Below are positions 63,857-64,000 of a stretch of DNA of 64,000 bases, one piece after another. The stretch covers positions 186,001 to 250,000 of the forward strand of contig NZ_CP039734.2 of assembly GCF_011769985.2 (NCBI RefSeq), read 5' to 3'. The DNA comes from Sulfurospirillum diekertiae (GTDB taxonomy: Bacteria; Campylobacterota; Campylobacteria; Campylobacterales; Sulfurospirillaceae). Position numbers and translations under genes: made by a program. Below the pieces are notes generated by a model. The model ran no database searches, was not told the DNA's origin, and saw only the letters and a list, made by a program, of their open reading frames with translations. The number at the start of each line of letters is the position of its first letter. Positions within the stretch are counted from its first letter, which is position 1.

Positions 63857-64000
63857 GCTCTAGTATAGTTAAATGAGATTTAAATTTGCTTTATTTTAAA
63901 AAATAAGATAAACTATTTTCCTAGAAAGATGAGGTTCGAGTTCATCTTTGGTAGTTTTTTGATACGTGACCTTTAGTTAGCATCCTAAAATACTCCAAAA

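Overview
The window is a 64 kb chromosomal stretch of an AT-rich epsilonproteobacterium (Campylobacterota), most likely Sulfurospirillum or a close relative. The evidence is gene content and order. Several blocks follow the Campylobacter jejuni order as I remember it: surE-lpxB-greA-argC-lpxH-cheV-cheA-cheW, serB-tal, rplY-pth-permease-lysA-pheA-hisC-fliF-fliG-fliH-dxs-perR, fdx-ndk-yceD-rpmF-plsX-fabH, ppx-fdx-cosR-folB-plsY and M23-minC-lpxC-tsaB-thrB-ylxR-infB-rbfA-rimP. Here these blocks are joined by other genes. I saw no tRNA, rRNA, insertion sequence, prophage or CRISPR array.

Layout. 1-3.5 kb: tail of carB, a Sua5-like protein, two hypotheticals (one low-GC orphan), tcdA and surE. 3.5-10.6 kb: lpxB, greA, argC, lpxH and the chemotaxis core cheV-cheA-cheW, ending in a hairpin terminator. 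10.6-15 kb: a MetF-like reductase, a Lys/Asp-repeat periplasmic protein, serB, tal and pilT. 15-26.3 kb: rplY (frameshifted), pth, an LptF/G permease, lysA, a 35-residue ORF, pheA, hisC, fliF (frameshifted), fliG, fliH and dxs. 26.3-33.3 kb: a PerR-type regulator, peroxiredoxin, a Cache chemoreceptor, ferredoxin, ndk, yceD, rpmF, plsX and fabH. 33.3-39.3 kb: a six-gene MoxR/DUF58/VWA/TPR/BatD ('Bat') operon. 39.3-47.4 kb: tyrA, bamA, ppx, ferredoxin, a histidine kinase with a CosR/HP1043-type regulator, folB and plsY. 47.4-61 kb: nadA-nadC-flhB, DHH phosphoesterase-M23-minC-lpxC-tsaB-thrB, ylxR-infB-rbfA-rimP-ribD and a TSUP permease. 61-64 kb: a DUF309 protein and a PAS-GGDEF-EAL protein.

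The signal that ordinary annotation does not explain is a dispersed perfect palindrome, TTTACATGTAAA. I count 19 exact copies and four one-mismatch copies by eye, where roughly 0.02 exact copies would be expected from base composition. Eighteen of the 19 lie in coding sequence. They write the tetrapeptide LHVK/LHVN or FTCK into unrelated proteins, and one copy supplies the stop codons of two convergent genes. It behaves like a highly iterated palindrome (compare cyanobacterial HIP1) or a palindromic uptake or nucleoid mark, not like a promoter operator. Long tracts (cheV-cheW, ahpC-fabH, flhB-rimP) have no exact copy.

Other points of interest: homopolymer frameshifts in fliF (two) and rplY (one); a TsaB-like gene whose only plausible full-length start is ATA; and a CosR/HP1043-type regulator that keeps its phospho-acceptor Asp and overlaps a histidine kinase gene, unlike the orphan regulators of Campylobacter and Helicobacter.
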